A DNA stretch of 64,000 nucleotides, taken from positions 2,294,001 through 2,358,000 of the forward strand of contig NZ_JAFBBV010000001.1 of NCBI RefSeq assembly GCF_016907365.1. The letters run 5' to 3'. Positions 10,006-17,363 of the stretch are shown in pieces; within the stretch, counting starts at the first letter, position 1, and each line of letters opens with the position of its first letter. The notes under the pieces were generated by a model. The model searched no databases and was not told where the DNA came from. It was given only the letters and a program-made list of their open reading frames with translations. The DNA is from Oerskovia paurometabola. GTDB taxonomy: Bacteria; Actinomycetota; Actinomycetes; Actinomycetales; Cellulomonadaceae. Made by a program: the position numbers and the translations under genes.

Positions 10006-11751
10006 ATGAGCGTCGACCAGAAGGTGTATGTGCCGTCCCAGCCGCTGGAGCCGGGTCCCCGGTACGGGATCCTGAGCGGCTACGAGCCGGGGACCCGGAC
10101 GCTCGAGGCGGGGTTCCAGATCGCCCCGCCCTTCAAGCCTCTGCCGGTCGACGTCGTGCTCGACAAGGACGTGCCCGTCACGCTGCGCGACGGGGTGACG
10201 ATCCACGTCGACGTCTTCCGGCCTGCCGGGACCGAGCAGGTGCCGGTCATCGTGGCGTGGAGCCCCTACGGCAAGGGCCAGGGGACCTCGGCAAGCGTCA
10301 TGGGCATCTTCGGCATGGTCGGGCTCGACAACGGCACCGTGTCCGGGCTCGAGAAGTTCGAGGGGCCCGACCCCGCGTACTGGTGCGCGCGCGGCTACGC
10401 GATCTGCAACCCCGACATCCGGGGCGTGGCCGAGTCCGAGGGGGACAGCGTCATCTGGGATCGCCAAGAAGGCCGCGACGCCCACGACCTGGTCGAGTGG
10501 CTCGCCGAACAGGACTGGTGCTCGGGCAAGGTCGCGATGAGCGGAACGTCCTACCTCGCCGTCTCACAGTGGTTCACCGCAGCCGAGCAGCCCCCGCACC
10601 TCGCTGCGATCAACCCGTGGGAAGGCGTGAGCGACGTCTACCGTGACCTCGTGATGCGCGGCGGGATGCCCGACACCGGGTTCGCCGAACAGCTCCAGGA
10701 CAACAGCTACTGGGGTAAGAGCCATCGCGAGGACATCCTCGCCGAGGCAGCCCAGTTCCCGCTCATGGGCGAGCTGTGGGAGGACAAGATCCCCGACTTC
10801 GACACGATCACCGTGCCTGCGTACGTCGTGGCTAGCTACTCCAACACCCTGCACACCCAGGGCACGTTCCGCGCCTGGCGGCGCATGGCCTCGCAGGACA
10901 AGTGGCTGCGCATCCACAACAGCCAGGAGTGGCCCGACTACTACGACGAGGCCAACGTCGAGGACCTGCGCCGGTTCTTCGACCACGTCCTCAAGGGCCA
11001 GGACAACGGGTGGGAGCAGACGCCGCGCGTGCGCTACTCCGTGCTCGACCTGGAAGGCGGCGACCGGGTGAACGTCCCTGCCGACCAGTTCCCGCCCGCG
11101 GAGGTCACGTCCACGACCTACTACCTCGACGGCGCAGCTCGCACCCTGTCGACGACGCCGCCCGCCACGGAGAGCACGGCGGGCTACGCCGTGGGGGGCA
11201 ACCCGGACGTGGTGTCGTTCGTGACGCGCTTCGAGACCGAGACCGTCCTCGTCGGGTACCCCAAGGCGCACCTGTGGGTCGAGGCGCAGGGCTCCGACGA
11301 CATGGACCTGTTCGTCCTGGTCCAGAAGCTCGACGCGCACGGCACGCCGCTGCAGGAGTTCACCGTGCTCAACCACGGCGCGATCGTCCACGACGTCACC
11401 GAGCGAGGAGCCTCGATCCTGCGCTACAAGGGCTCCGACGGGCGCCTACGCGTCTCCTTGCGCCACCTGGACGAAGAGCTTTCCACCGACGACGTCCCCG
11501 CCCACACCTTTGACCGTGTCGCCAAGCTCGTGCCCGGCGAGGTCGTCGACGTCGAGATCGACCTGCTCCCCGTGGGCCTGGCGTTCCACCCCGGCGAACA
11601 GCTGCGTCTCGTCGTCAGCGGACGGTCGCTCCTGGGCACCATGATGCCCGGCAACCGCGAGTACGCCTCCACCGTCAACGCGGGCACGCACGTCGTCCAC
11701 ACCGGCGGCCACCGGCCCTCCTACCTCCAGCTCCCGGTCCTGACCGCGTGA
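10006..11751 (+). CDS. CocE/NonD family alpha/beta hydrolase (peptidase S15-like)
   Basis: A 581-aa cytosolic hydrolase with an N-terminal alpha/beta domain and a C-terminal jelly-roll (about residues 370-581) ending in the usual HPGEQLRLVVSG segment. The nucleophile is Ser182 in SGTSYLAVSQW, and the candidate His is in RIHNSQEWPDYY. The usual GWYD segment that supplies the catalytic Asp in CocE is replaced here by ASYSNTLHTQGTFRAW, so the third triad residue is uncertain. The ATG at 10006 has GAGGAG about 9 nt upstream. The gene is divergent from tetR-corA and shares its operator, so the substrate or product may be the TetR ligand. Confidence 0.85.
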   Translation: MSVDQKVYVPSQPLEPGPRYGILSGYEPGTRTLEAGFQIAPPFKPLPVDVVLDKDVPVTLRDGVTIHVDVFRPAGTEQVPVIVAWSPYGKGQGTSASVMGIFGMVGLDNGTVSGLEKFEGPDPAYWCARGYAICNPDIRGVAESEGDSVIWDRQEGRDAHDLVEWLAEQDWCSGKVAMSGTSYLAVSQWFTAAEQPPHLAAINPWEGVSDVYRDLVMRGGMPDTGFAEQLQDNSYWGKSHREDILAEAAQFPLMGELWEDKIPDFDTITVPAYVVASYSNTLHTQGTFRAWRRMASQDKWLRIHNSQEWPDYYDEANVEDLRRFFDHVLKGQDNGWEQTPRVRYSVLDLEGGDRVNVPADQFPPAEVTSTTYYLDGAARTLSTTPPATESTAGYAVGGNPDVVSFVTRFETETVLVGYPKAHLWVEAQGSDDMDLFVLVQKLDAHGTPLQEFTVLNHGAIVHDVTERGASILRYKGSDGRLRVSLRHLDEELSTDDVPAHTFDRVAKLVPGEVVDVEIDLLPVGLAFHPGEQLRLVVSGRSLLGTMMPGNREYASTVNAGTHVVHTGGHRPSYLQLPVLTA

Positions 11752-11756
11752 CTCCA

Positions 11757-11794
11757 CGTCCGCCCTCCTCACCTTCGGGCGAGGTGGGCGGACG
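11757..11794 (+). terminator. Strong hairpin after the CocE-type hydrolase
   Basis: CGTCCGCCC (11757-11765) pairs perfectly with GGGCGGACG (11786-11794), and most of the inner bases also pair around a TTCG tetraloop. It begins 5 nt after the stop codon. Confidence 0.75.
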
Positions 11795-12030
11795 CACGGC
11801 GTGGTCGTGAGGCGTGACACCTACCGCCGGGTGGTGCGTCGATCGGCCGAGACTGCCGTCGTCGTCGGGCGAACCCGGTTGTCGTCGAGATCCGGCCGGA
11901 CCCGAGCGGCAACCCACGCTCGGCACCTCTGGTACGTCTGTGGGCAGCGGAGTTGAGACGTGCGTCCTACAGTGCAGGCAGGCGCACGCGGGACCCCGAC
12001 CGGGCACGTGTGCACGACCGGGGAGGCACC

Positions 12031-13239
12031 ATGACACGAGCAGTGGTGACAGGTATCGGCGCGGTGACACCGCTGTCTTCGACGGCCCAGGGGACCTGGG
12101 AGGCCCTCGTGCGCGGGGACCACGGCGTCCGGGCGATCTCCGACGAGTGGGCGCACGACCTGCCCGTACGGATCGCTGCGCGCGTCGACGACGCGTTCGC
12201 CGAGCCGCTCGGCGTGCGGCTGCTGCGCCGCACCGACCGCGCCGAACAGCTCGCGCTCGTCGCGGGCCGGGAGGCGTGGGTCGACGCCGGGAGCCCGGAC
12301 GTCGACCCGGAACGACTGGCCGTGGTGGTCGGCTCCGCGAACGGAGGCATCGCCACGACCCTCGCTCAGAGCCGCCTCTTCGACGCGCACGGCCACCGCC
12401 GGGTCTCCCCGCACGCCGTGACCATGCTCATGGCCAACGGCCCCGCCGCCTGGCTCTCGATCGACCTGGGCGCCCGGGCCGGCGCCCGGGCCCCGGTCAG
12501 TGCGTGCGCCGCCGGCAGCGAGGCCATCGCCACGGCGCGCGAGATGATCCTCGCCGGGACCGCGGACGTCGTCGTGTGCGGGGGAGTCGAGGCAGGGGTG
12601 CAGGCGTTCTCCCTCGCGGCCTTCGCCCAGGCGCGGGCCATGTCGACGCGCAACGACGAGCCCGAGCGGGCCTCGCGCCCGTTCGACGCCGCGCGCGACG
12701 GGTTCGTCATGGGCGAGGGAGCGACGATCGTCGTCCTGGAGTCCGAGGAGCACGCCCGGGCGCGCGGCGCCCGCGTCCTGGGCGTGGTCTCGGGGGCCGC
12801 GCTCACCTCGGACGCCTACGACATCGTGGGCGGCGACCCCCAGAACCAGGCCCGCACCGTGACGCTCGCGCTGCGCTCGGCCGGGCTGTCGCCCGGCGAC
12901 CTGGGGCTCGTCCACGCCCACGCGACCTCGACCCCCGTGGGCGACCGCAACGAGGCCGACGCGCTGCGCTCGGCCCTGCCCGACCCGCCGCCCGTGACCT
13001 CGACCAAGGGTGCGACCGGCCACCTGCTCGGGGCCTCGGGATCGCTCGGCGTCGTCGTCGCGCTGCTCGCGCTGCGCGACGGCGTGGTGCCGCCCACGCT
13101 CAACCTCGACACCCCGGACCCCGCGATCGACCTCGACGTGGTGCACGGGACCGCCCGTCCGACGACGGCGCGGCACGCGCTGGTCGACGCGTTCGGGTTC
13201 GGCGGGCACAGCGTGAGCGTCGTGGTCTCGCGCGACTGA
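12031..13239 (+). CDS. Beta-ketoacyl-ACP synthase (FabF/KAS II-like), stand-alone
   Basis: A 402-aa condensing enzyme that elongates acyl chains on ACP. The active-site Cys159 is in VSACAAGSEAI. The two catalytic histidines are in AHATSTPVGD and TKGATGHLLGASGS, and the C-terminal loop reads FGFGGHS where most KAS enzymes have FGFGGHN. The ATG at 12031 has GGGAGG 7 nt upstream. No acpP, fabD or fabH is next to it, so it is probably a second KAS outside the main fab cluster. It could serve fatty-acid remodelling or a small specialised pathway. A TACAGT box (11968-11973) is a possible -10; otherwise the 230-nt upstream gap shows nothing. Confidence 0.88.
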   Translation: MTRAVVTGIGAVTPLSSTAQGTWEALVRGDHGVRAISDEWAHDLPVRIAARVDDAFAEPLGVRLLRRTDRAEQLALVAGREAWVDAGSPDVDPERLAVVVGSANGGIATTLAQSRLFDAHGHRRVSPHAVTMLMANGPAAWLSIDLGARAGARAPVSACAAGSEAIATAREMILAGTADVVVCGGVEAGVQAFSLAAFAQARAMSTRNDEPERASRPFDAARDGFVMGEGATIVVLESEEHARARGARVLGVVSGAALTSDAYDIVGGDPQNQARTVTLALRSAGLSPGDLGLVHAHATSTPVGDRNEADALRSALPDPPPVTSTKGATGHLLGASGSLGVVVALLALRDGVVPPTLNLDTPDPAIDLDVVHGTARPTTARHALVDAFGFGGHSVSVVVSRD

Positions 13240-13322
13240 GGACGTCGGGCGACCGATGAGTTCGTACGCCGGACTCGGTCCACCCGCCGGATAGATCGAC
13301 ACGAGCCACCAGGAGGTCGGCC

Positions 13323-13919
13323 ATGGGCCGGATAGTCGTCGTGAACTTCCTCAGCATCGACGGGGTCATCCAGGCGCCCCTGTCGCCCGACGAGGACCGT
13401 GACGGTGGCTTCGCGCACGGCGGCTGGGTCCCACCGTTGAGTGACGAGACGGTCGACGCGTTCATGCAGAGGGCGACGGTCGGCGCCGCGGGCCTGCTGC
13501 TGGGGCGCCGGTCGTACGAGATCCTCCGGGACGCCTGGGCGCAGGGGGACGACTCCGAGCCCGCGATCGCGGCCATGAACCGGATGCCGAAGTACGTCGT
13601 CTCCTCGACGACCTCTCTCGCCGACCTCACCTGGCAGGGCTCCCACCTGGTCGGCGGCGACCTGCCCCGCGCCGTCACGGACCTCACGGGCCGCACCGAC
13701 GGCGACATCGTCGTGCTCGGGGCCGGAACCCTCGTCCGGGCGCTCGCCGAGCACGACCTCGTCGACGAGTACCGCCTGCTGCTCTTCCCGGTCGTCCTGG
13801 GGTCCGGGAAGCGCATGTTCGACGAGCGCGCCCACCTCGCCCGCTTCACGCTGACCGAGAGCATCGTCACCCCCCGTGGGGTCGTCATCGTCACCTACGT
13901 GCGCGACGCGACGGACTGA
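13323..13919 (+). CDS. Dihydrofolate reductase family (RibD C-terminal-like) protein 1
   Basis: A 198-aa NADPH-type reductase fold. Family signs are VVNFLSIDGVIQ at the N-terminus, LLLGRRSYEILRDAW, IVVLGAGTLVRALAEHDLVDEYRL split over two strands, and VVLGSGKRMF. The ATG at 13323 follows an AGGAGG sequence. Proteins of this group are common in actinobacteria and mostly uncharacterised; the true substrate is unknown. A second, more divergent paralogue lies at 19945-20505. It is convergent with yidC. Confidence 0.82.
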   Translation: MGRIVVVNFLSIDGVIQAPLSPDEDRDGGFAHGGWVPPLSDETVDAFMQRATVGAAGLLLGRRSYEILRDAWAQGDDSEPAIAAMNRMPKYVVSSTTSLADLTWQGSHLVGGDLPRAVTDLTGRTDGDIVVLGAGTLVRALAEHDLVDEYRLLLFPVVLGSGKRMFDERAHLARFTLTESIVTPRGVVIVTYVRDATD

Positions 13920-13950
13920 GCGGGGCGCCCGGCGCGGACCCGGGCCGGCA

Positions 13951-14904
13951 TCAGCCCCGGCGTGCCTTCCTCGTCGTGCCGCGACGCGGCTGCCGTCGCT
14001 GCCCGCCGACGCGCGTGGCGACAGCGGGTCCGGCGGGCTCGCCGGCCGGGACCTCGGCCACCGCGGGACGGGCCGCCCGCGCCACGTCCTGGTCGCCCGA
14101 GGGCACGAGGCGACCGATCACGAGCTGCTGCCCGAGCCCCCACAGCGACGACGTCGCCCAGTACAGGACCACGCCCACAGGGAAGCCCACCGCCACGACC
14201 GCCGAGACCGCGGGCAGCACGAACGCGAGCATGCCCTGCTGCCGCGCCAGCGGGGTGGGGTCGACCGGGTTGGCGCGCGCGCTCAGCCGCTGGGTCAGGA
14301 CCTGCGCGGCGTACATCACGACGATCAGCACGGCGGGCACCAGGACCCCGGCCAGGCCGCCCGTCGCGGCACCGCCCGTGAAGGCCCCGGTCAGCGTCCC
14401 CGACAGAGGCGCGCCGAGGAGCGTCGCGGCGTCCGCCTCACGGACCAGGTCGCCGGTCAGCGCCCCGACGGGCACCTGGCGCCCGATCCCCGAGAGTACC
14501 GAGTACAGCGCGAACAGGACCGGCGCCTGCACGAGCAGCGGCAGGCAGCCCGCGAGCGGGTTGGCGCCGGTGCGCGCCATGAGCTCCTGCTGCTCGCGGC
14601 GGGCCGCGTCCCGGCTCGCCGGGTCGCTCGTGCCCCGGTACTTCTCCTGGATCCGGCGGATCTCGGGCGAGGCCAGGCGCATCGCCCGCATGCCCCTGAC
14701 CTGCACGACGACGAGCGGGACGAGCACGAGCCGGACGATCACGACCAGGCCGACGATCGCGAGGCTCCACGCGGTACCCCCGGCAGGGTCGAGGCCGAGC
14801 GCGGTCAGTGCCGAGTGGAGATGGACGAGGATCCAGGCGACCACCAGCTGGATCGGGTGGACGAGCGTGGAGAGGGCATGGGTGAGGGCATCGACGACGG
14901 GCAC
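13951..14904 (-). CDS. yidC: YidC/Oxa1-type membrane protein insertase
   Basis: A 317-aa insertase that helps membrane proteins fold, alone or with SecYEG. The core has the YidC pattern of about five membrane helices: one near residues 40-65, a charged hairpin with RRIQEKYRG, then GCLPLLVQAPVLFALYSVLS, a helix near 200-225, and a last pair with FPVGVVLYWATSSLWGLGQQ. The C-tail is Arg/Lys-rich, as expected for ribosome contact. The GTG at 14904 is preceded by AGGAG at good spacing. It lies next to a DUF6412 gene instead of rpmH-rnpA, so it is probably an extra copy and not the replication-origin yidC. Confidence 0.9.
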   Translation of the reverse strand: MPVVDALTHALSTLVHPIQLVVAWILVHLHSALTALGLDPAGGTAWSLAIVGLVVIVRLVLVPLVVVQVRGMRAMRLASPEIRRIQEKYRGTSDPASRDAARREQQELMARTGANPLAGCLPLLVQAPVLFALYSVLSGIGRQVPVGALTGDLVREADAATLLGAPLSGTLTGAFTGGAATGGLAGVLVPAVLIVVMYAAQVLTQRLSARANPVDPTPLARQQGMLAFVLPAVSAVVAVGFPVGVVLYWATSSLWGLGQQLVIGRLVPSGDQDVARAARPAVAEVPAGEPAGPAVATRVGGQRRQPRRGTTRKARRG

Positions 14905-15013
14905 GGTGGACTCCTGCGGGTGGAGGGGAGGGGGGAGCGCGGAGCTCCCGCGCCAGTTCCGCAGGGACCGGCACGGCACCGGGCCGACGACGGCTCGGGG
15001 GAGTGCTGGAGGT

Positions 15014-15394
15014 TCAGGCGGTGCGCGGGAGCGGGCTCGCTCCCGGCGCTCGCGGCCGGGGCCGTCCGGGGGTCGTGGGGCTGTGCTGGCGCACGGGGGC
15101 GGGCAGCGGCACGGGCTCGGGGCCGACGGGCACCGCGAGCAGCAGCAGGACCGCGACCGCGACGCACGCGAGCACGACGCCGAGCGCCCCGGCGGTGGCC
15201 GCGAGGGTCGCGGCACCGAGCAGGGAGAGCACGCCGCCCAGCGACGACGAGCCGCCGAACGACTGCCCGACGGCGAGCACGAGCACCGCCAGCAGCGGCA
15301 CCAGGGCCACGGCCCGGGCCGAGGACGTCGAGGTCAGCCGGTCGTAGCGCGCGCGCAGCGAGGCGGCTCCACGTACGACATGGTCTGCCCGCAC
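15014..15394 (-). CDS. DUF6412-like small membrane protein
   Basis: A 126-aa protein with two strongly hydrophobic segments (about residues 23-45 and 55-90) and a Pro/Arg-rich tail. It lies 109 nt upstream of yidC on the same strand, the context in which DUF6412 proteins are seen in actinobacteria. The GTG at 15394 is chosen for the AGGAGG about 8 nt upstream. No biochemical function is known to me. A role beside the insertase is inferred from the pairing only. Confidence 0.65.
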   Translation of the reverse strand: MRADHVVRGAASLRARYDRLTSTSSARAVALVPLLAVLVLAVGQSFGGSSSLGGVLSLLGAATLAATAGALGVVLACVAVAVLLLLAVPVGPEPVPLPAPVRQHSPTTPGRPRPRAPGASPLPRTA

Positions 15395-15654
15395 GTCCCT
15401 CACCTCCTGCGCTCGTCGTCGGTCGCTCGTCCCGCCCAGACTAGCGCGGCGTCCGTCCGTTCCGGTGTCGCGCGCGCGGTGCTCGTGCGATGCTCGCAGG
15501 ACCCGCAGCCCCGACACGACCGGGATCCTGCACGTCCCGGGTCCTCGTCCCACGGGGATCCGCACCGGCTGTCCTGCGCGTCGCCGCCCGTGCTGACCGA
15601 CGCGCCCCTGCACCCCGGCGTGCCGACGCACCCGGGACGTCCTCGGGAGGTCTC

Positions 15655-17334
15655 ATGTCCGAGCTGGTGGTCGACAGCGGCGACACGGTCTGGGTGCTCG
15701 TGTCCGCGGCCCTCGTCCTGTTCATGATGCCGGGGCTCGCGCTCTTCTACGCGGGACTGGTCCGACGCGGCAACGTGCTCGCGATCATGCAGCAGAACCT
15801 CGTCCCGATCGCCGTCATCACGCTGACGTGGGTCCTGGTGGGCTACAGCATCGCGTTCAGCGACGACATCGGGAACGGCTTCATGGGGGACCTGGGCCTG
15901 TTCGGGCTCACGGGCCTCGACTCGGCCCCGACCCCCGCTCTGCACGTCGTCGACGGCGACGTCGCCATCCCGACCCTCGCGTTCGTCGCCTTCCAGATGA
16001 TGTTCGCGATCATCACGCCCGCGCTCCTCACGGGGGCGACGGTGGGGCGCCTGCGGACGGTCGGTTGGGTCGTGACGCTCGCCCTGTGGTCCGTGCTCGT
16101 CTACCCGTTCGTCGCGCACTGGCTGTTCAACCCGGACGGCTGGCTCGCGCAGCTCGGGGCGCAGGACTGGGCGGGCGGGATCGTCGTGCACGCCGCGGCC
16201 GGGGCAGCGGCGCTCGCGGTCCTCGTCGTCGTCGGGCGTCGGCAGGGGTGGCCCGAGGCGGGGTCGATCCCGCACTCCATCCCGCTCGCCGTGGCCGGAG
16301 CGGGCATCCTGTGGTTCGGCTTCAACGGCGGCGGCTCGCTCCAGGGGAACGGGGTGGCGGCCCAGGCCGTCCTCAACACGCACGTCGCGGGGGCCGCGGC
16401 CATGGGGGCCTGGCTGCTCATGGAGCGCTGGCGCACGGGCAAGGGCACCGTGATCGGTGCCGTCACGGGCGGCGTCGCGGGGCTCGCGACCATCACCCCT
16501 TGCGCGGGGTACGTGAGCACGCTGTCCGCGCTCGTGATCGGGGTCGCGGCGGGCGTCGTGTGCACGTTCGCGCTCGGGCTCAAGAAGGTGTTCCGGTTCG
16601 ACGACGCGCTCGACGTGATCGCGGTGCACTTCGTGGGCGGCCTCCTGGGCTCGCTCCTGCTCGGGTTCTTCGGGGAGCGCGCGATCAACGACGCCGGCGC
16701 CGACGGTCTCTTCTTCGGCGGGGGGCTCGACCTGCTGGGCGCCCAGGCGCTCGCCCTGGTCGTCGTGGTCGCGTTCTCGTTCGTGGTGACGCTGGTCATC
16801 GCGTTCGGGGTCGACAGGACGGTCGGCCTCAAGGTGCCGCCCGGCGAGGAGTTCGGCATGGACGAGGTCGAGCAGGGGGCGAACGCGTACACGCTGGGGC
16901 AGGTCTCGGGCCTGTCCGCGACGGGGGCGGCGTCGGCCCCGGTCGGGTCCAGCACGGTGGCTCACGGCGAGCGCCCGGCATCGGCCGCAGCGGCTGCCGC
17001 GACCGCCGTCGGCGGGACGTCCGTCCCCACGACGACCGACGCGGTCGTGCTGTCCGCGACGTTCGACTCGGCGGACCTCGACGCCCTCACGACGGCCCTC
17101 GAGGAGGCCGGGGCATGGGCCATCCAGGTCTGCGAGGTCAACGAGGTCGTGGCCGACGCCCCGACCCTGCGATTCCGCGAGTCGACCGAGCGCACCCGCT
17201 TCGCGCGCCGCCTGCGCGTCGACCTCTGCACGAGTCGCGGCGACGTGCCGGCGGTCGTCGCGCTCCTCACCCAGCACGCCGTGGGGCTGCGCTCGCCCCT
17301 GGTGCTCCCGCTCGTGGCGGCCGCCGGGAGCTGA
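15655..17334 (+). CDS. amt: Ammonium transporter (Amt) with C-terminal PII-like domain
   Basis: A 559-aa protein whose first ~420 residues are a complete 11-helix Amt channel for NH4+/NH3. The start is VWVLVSAALVLFMMPGLALF, and the pore includes GGIVVHAAAGAAAL and the late VHFVGGLLGS. After the normal end (VEQGANAY, near 410) there is a 40-residue Ala/Ser/Thr linker and then about 95 residues with a strand-helix-strand / strand-helix pattern, VVLSATFDSADLDALTTALE and RLRVDLCTSRGDVPAVVALL, that looks like a degenerate PII (GlnK) fold without the uridylylated T-loop. No separate glnK or glnD is adjacent. The ATG at 15655 follows GGGAGG. The Amt call is firm; the PII resemblance is by eye. Confidence 0.9.
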   Translation: MSELVVDSGDTVWVLVSAALVLFMMPGLALFYAGLVRRGNVLAIMQQNLVPIAVITLTWVLVGYSIAFSDDIGNGFMGDLGLFGLTGLDSAPTPALHVVDGDVAIPTLAFVAFQMMFAIITPALLTGATVGRLRTVGWVVTLALWSVLVYPFVAHWLFNPDGWLAQLGAQDWAGGIVVHAAAGAAALAVLVVVGRRQGWPEAGSIPHSIPLAVAGAGILWFGFNGGGSLQGNGVAAQAVLNTHVAGAAAMGAWLLMERWRTGKGTVIGAVTGGVAGLATITPCAGYVSTLSALVIGVAAGVVCTFALGLKKVFRFDDALDVIAVHFVGGLLGSLLLGFFGERAINDAGADGLFFGGGLDLLGAQALALVVVVAFSFVVTLVIAFGVDRTVGLKVPPGEEFGMDEVEQGANAYTLGQVSGLSATGAASAPVGSSTVAHGERPASAAAAAATAVGGTSVPTTTDAVVLSATFDSADLDALTTALEEAGAWAIQVCEVNEVVADAPTLRFRESTERTRFARRLRVDLCTSRGDVPAVVALLTQHAVGLRSPLVLPLVAAAGS

Positions 17335-17363
17335 CCGGGACCGGGGCGGGGGAGAATGACCCC

